64,000 nt of DNA from Pseudarthrobacter sp. BIM B-2242 (GTDB taxonomy: Bacteria; Actinomycetota; Actinomycetes; Actinomycetales; Micrococcaceae). Of this stretch, positions 63,449 through 64,000 are shown one piece after another. Where the stretch lies: assembly GCF_014764445.1 (NCBI RefSeq), contig NZ_CP061721.1, positions 3,410,001 through 3,474,000 of the forward strand. Direction: 5' to 3'. Under the pieces are notes generated by a model, which did no database searches, was not told the DNA's origin, and was given only the letters and a program-made list of their open reading frames with translations. The translations under genes and the position numbers were made by a program. How positions within the stretch are numbered: position 1 is the first letter of the stretch; each line of letters begins with the position of its first letter.

Positions 63449-64000
63449 ATGAAGAAATCCCTCGGCGCCGTCGCCGCTGCCGCCGTTATGGCGCTGTCCC
63501 TGTCCGCCTGCGGCGGTGGCTCCTCCTCCGCAGAATCCGCCAAGGGCGAGATCAACTACTGGCTCTGGGACGCCAACCAGCTTCCCGCCTACCAGCAGTG
63601 CGCGGACGATTTCACCAAGGCATACCCGGACATCGCCGTCAAGATCACCCAGCGCGGCTGGGACGACTACTGGAGCACCCTGACCAACGGATTTGTGGGC
63701 GGCACCGCCCCGGACGTCTTCACCAACCACCTTGGCCGTTACGGTGAGCTCGCCGAAAACAAGCAGCTGCTGGCCCTCGACGAGGCCGTGGAAAAGGACA
63801 ACGTGGACGTCTCCGCCTACAACGAGGGCCTCGCTGACCTCTGGGTGGGCCAGGACGGCAAGCGTTACGGCCTGCCGAAGGACTGGGACACCATCGGCCT
63901 GTTCTACAACAAGGCCATGCTCACCAGTGCAGGCATCTCAGAGGACCAGATGAAGGACCTCACGTGGAACCCCCAGGACGGCGGCACGTACGAGGACGTC
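63449..64000 (+). CDS. ABC transporter sugar-binding lipoprotein (3' end outside window)
   Basis: The frame is open to the window end (184 codons seen). Signal peptide with lipobox SLSACGGG (Cys21), then EINYWLWDANQLPAYQQCAD and APDVFTNHLGRYGEL, typical of family-1 binding proteins. ATG 63449 follows ACGGAAAG. Third gene of the operon; substrate unknown. Confidence 0.9.
   Translation, partial: MKKSLGAVAAAAVMALSLSACGGGSSSAESAKGEINYWLWDANQLPAYQQCADDFTKAYPDIAVKITQRGWDDYWSTLTNGFVGGTAPDVFTNHLGRYGELAENKQLLALDEAVEKDNVDVSAYNEGLADLWVGQDGKRYGLPKDWDTIGLFYNKAMLTSAGISEDQMKDLTWNPQDGGTYEDV

Overview
The window is high-GC (mostly well above 60%) actinobacterial chromosome. Gene content and style fit a soil Micrococcaceae member of the Arthrobacter/Pseudarthrobacter type: DUF222/HNH proteins, several LacI-controlled sugar ABC importers that lack their own ATPase, a Tad pilus locus ending in DUF4244 and TadE-like genes, an FCD-type GntR with an L-lactate oxidase, and many genes whose start codon lies 6-7 bases after a TANNNT -10 box (leaderless). 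The genus is inferred from style, not from a database match. I saw no rRNA, tRNA, CRISPR array or prophage.

Region 1 (1-2.8 kb): the 3' part of a DUF222/HNH endonuclease gene and a PKD-domain lipoprotein. Region 2 (2.8-17.6 kb): a sugar-acid island. It holds an ABC importer (binding protein plus two permeases), a Gfo/Idh oxidoreductase fused to a PmoA-like domain, a degenerate M24 'pita-bread' protein, an enolase-superfamily dehydratase, a KdgD-type dehydratase, an extended SDR, a second Gfo/Idh oxidoreductase and a LacI repressor. One operator (core GAGAAAGCGTTTTC) occurs four times, next to promoters of three transcription units, so the island looks like a single regulon, probably for uronate/aldarate or a related glycoside. 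It is interrupted at 9.98-11.56 kb by an unusual nested element: 32-bp phased repeats on both sides, with a 1303-bp IS3-family copy (3-bp target duplication, frameshifted orfB) inserted exactly between two repeat units.

Region 3 (17.6-38.2 kb) is mostly chromosomal core: lactate oxidation (GntR/lldD), ArsR, AcuC deacetylase, a Trk/Ktr K+ system, proC, Ppx/GppA, SseB-like, topA, a methyltransferase, a MerR-TipAS regulator, three related small lipoproteins, trhO, a GNAT acetyltransferase and an Hrq1/YprA-type helicase. Region 4 (38.2-43.7 kb, minus strand): a seven-gene Tad/Flp operon in which most genes overlap by 4 bp. Region 5 (43.8-51.6 kb): a small HTH protein divergent from a family A polymerase/exonuclease across tandem operators, then DUF1508, a NUDIX hydrolase, nth, a membrane protein and acetyl-CoA synthetase.

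Region 6 (51.7-64 kb): carbohydrate use. It contains a Gfo/Idh oxidoreductase and a DeoR regulator; a LacI-controlled GH42 beta-galactosidase operon with two permeases and a binding protein; and a second LacI-controlled ABC importer whose binding-protein gene runs off the end. Each LacI gene has its own recognisable palindromic operator pair. The three importers (regions 2 and 6) all lack ATPase genes and must share a general ATPase encoded elsewhere. Starts were chosen from Shine-Dalgarno sequences, 4-bp overlaps or leaderless -10 spacing; functional calls rest on motifs read by eye, with no database search.
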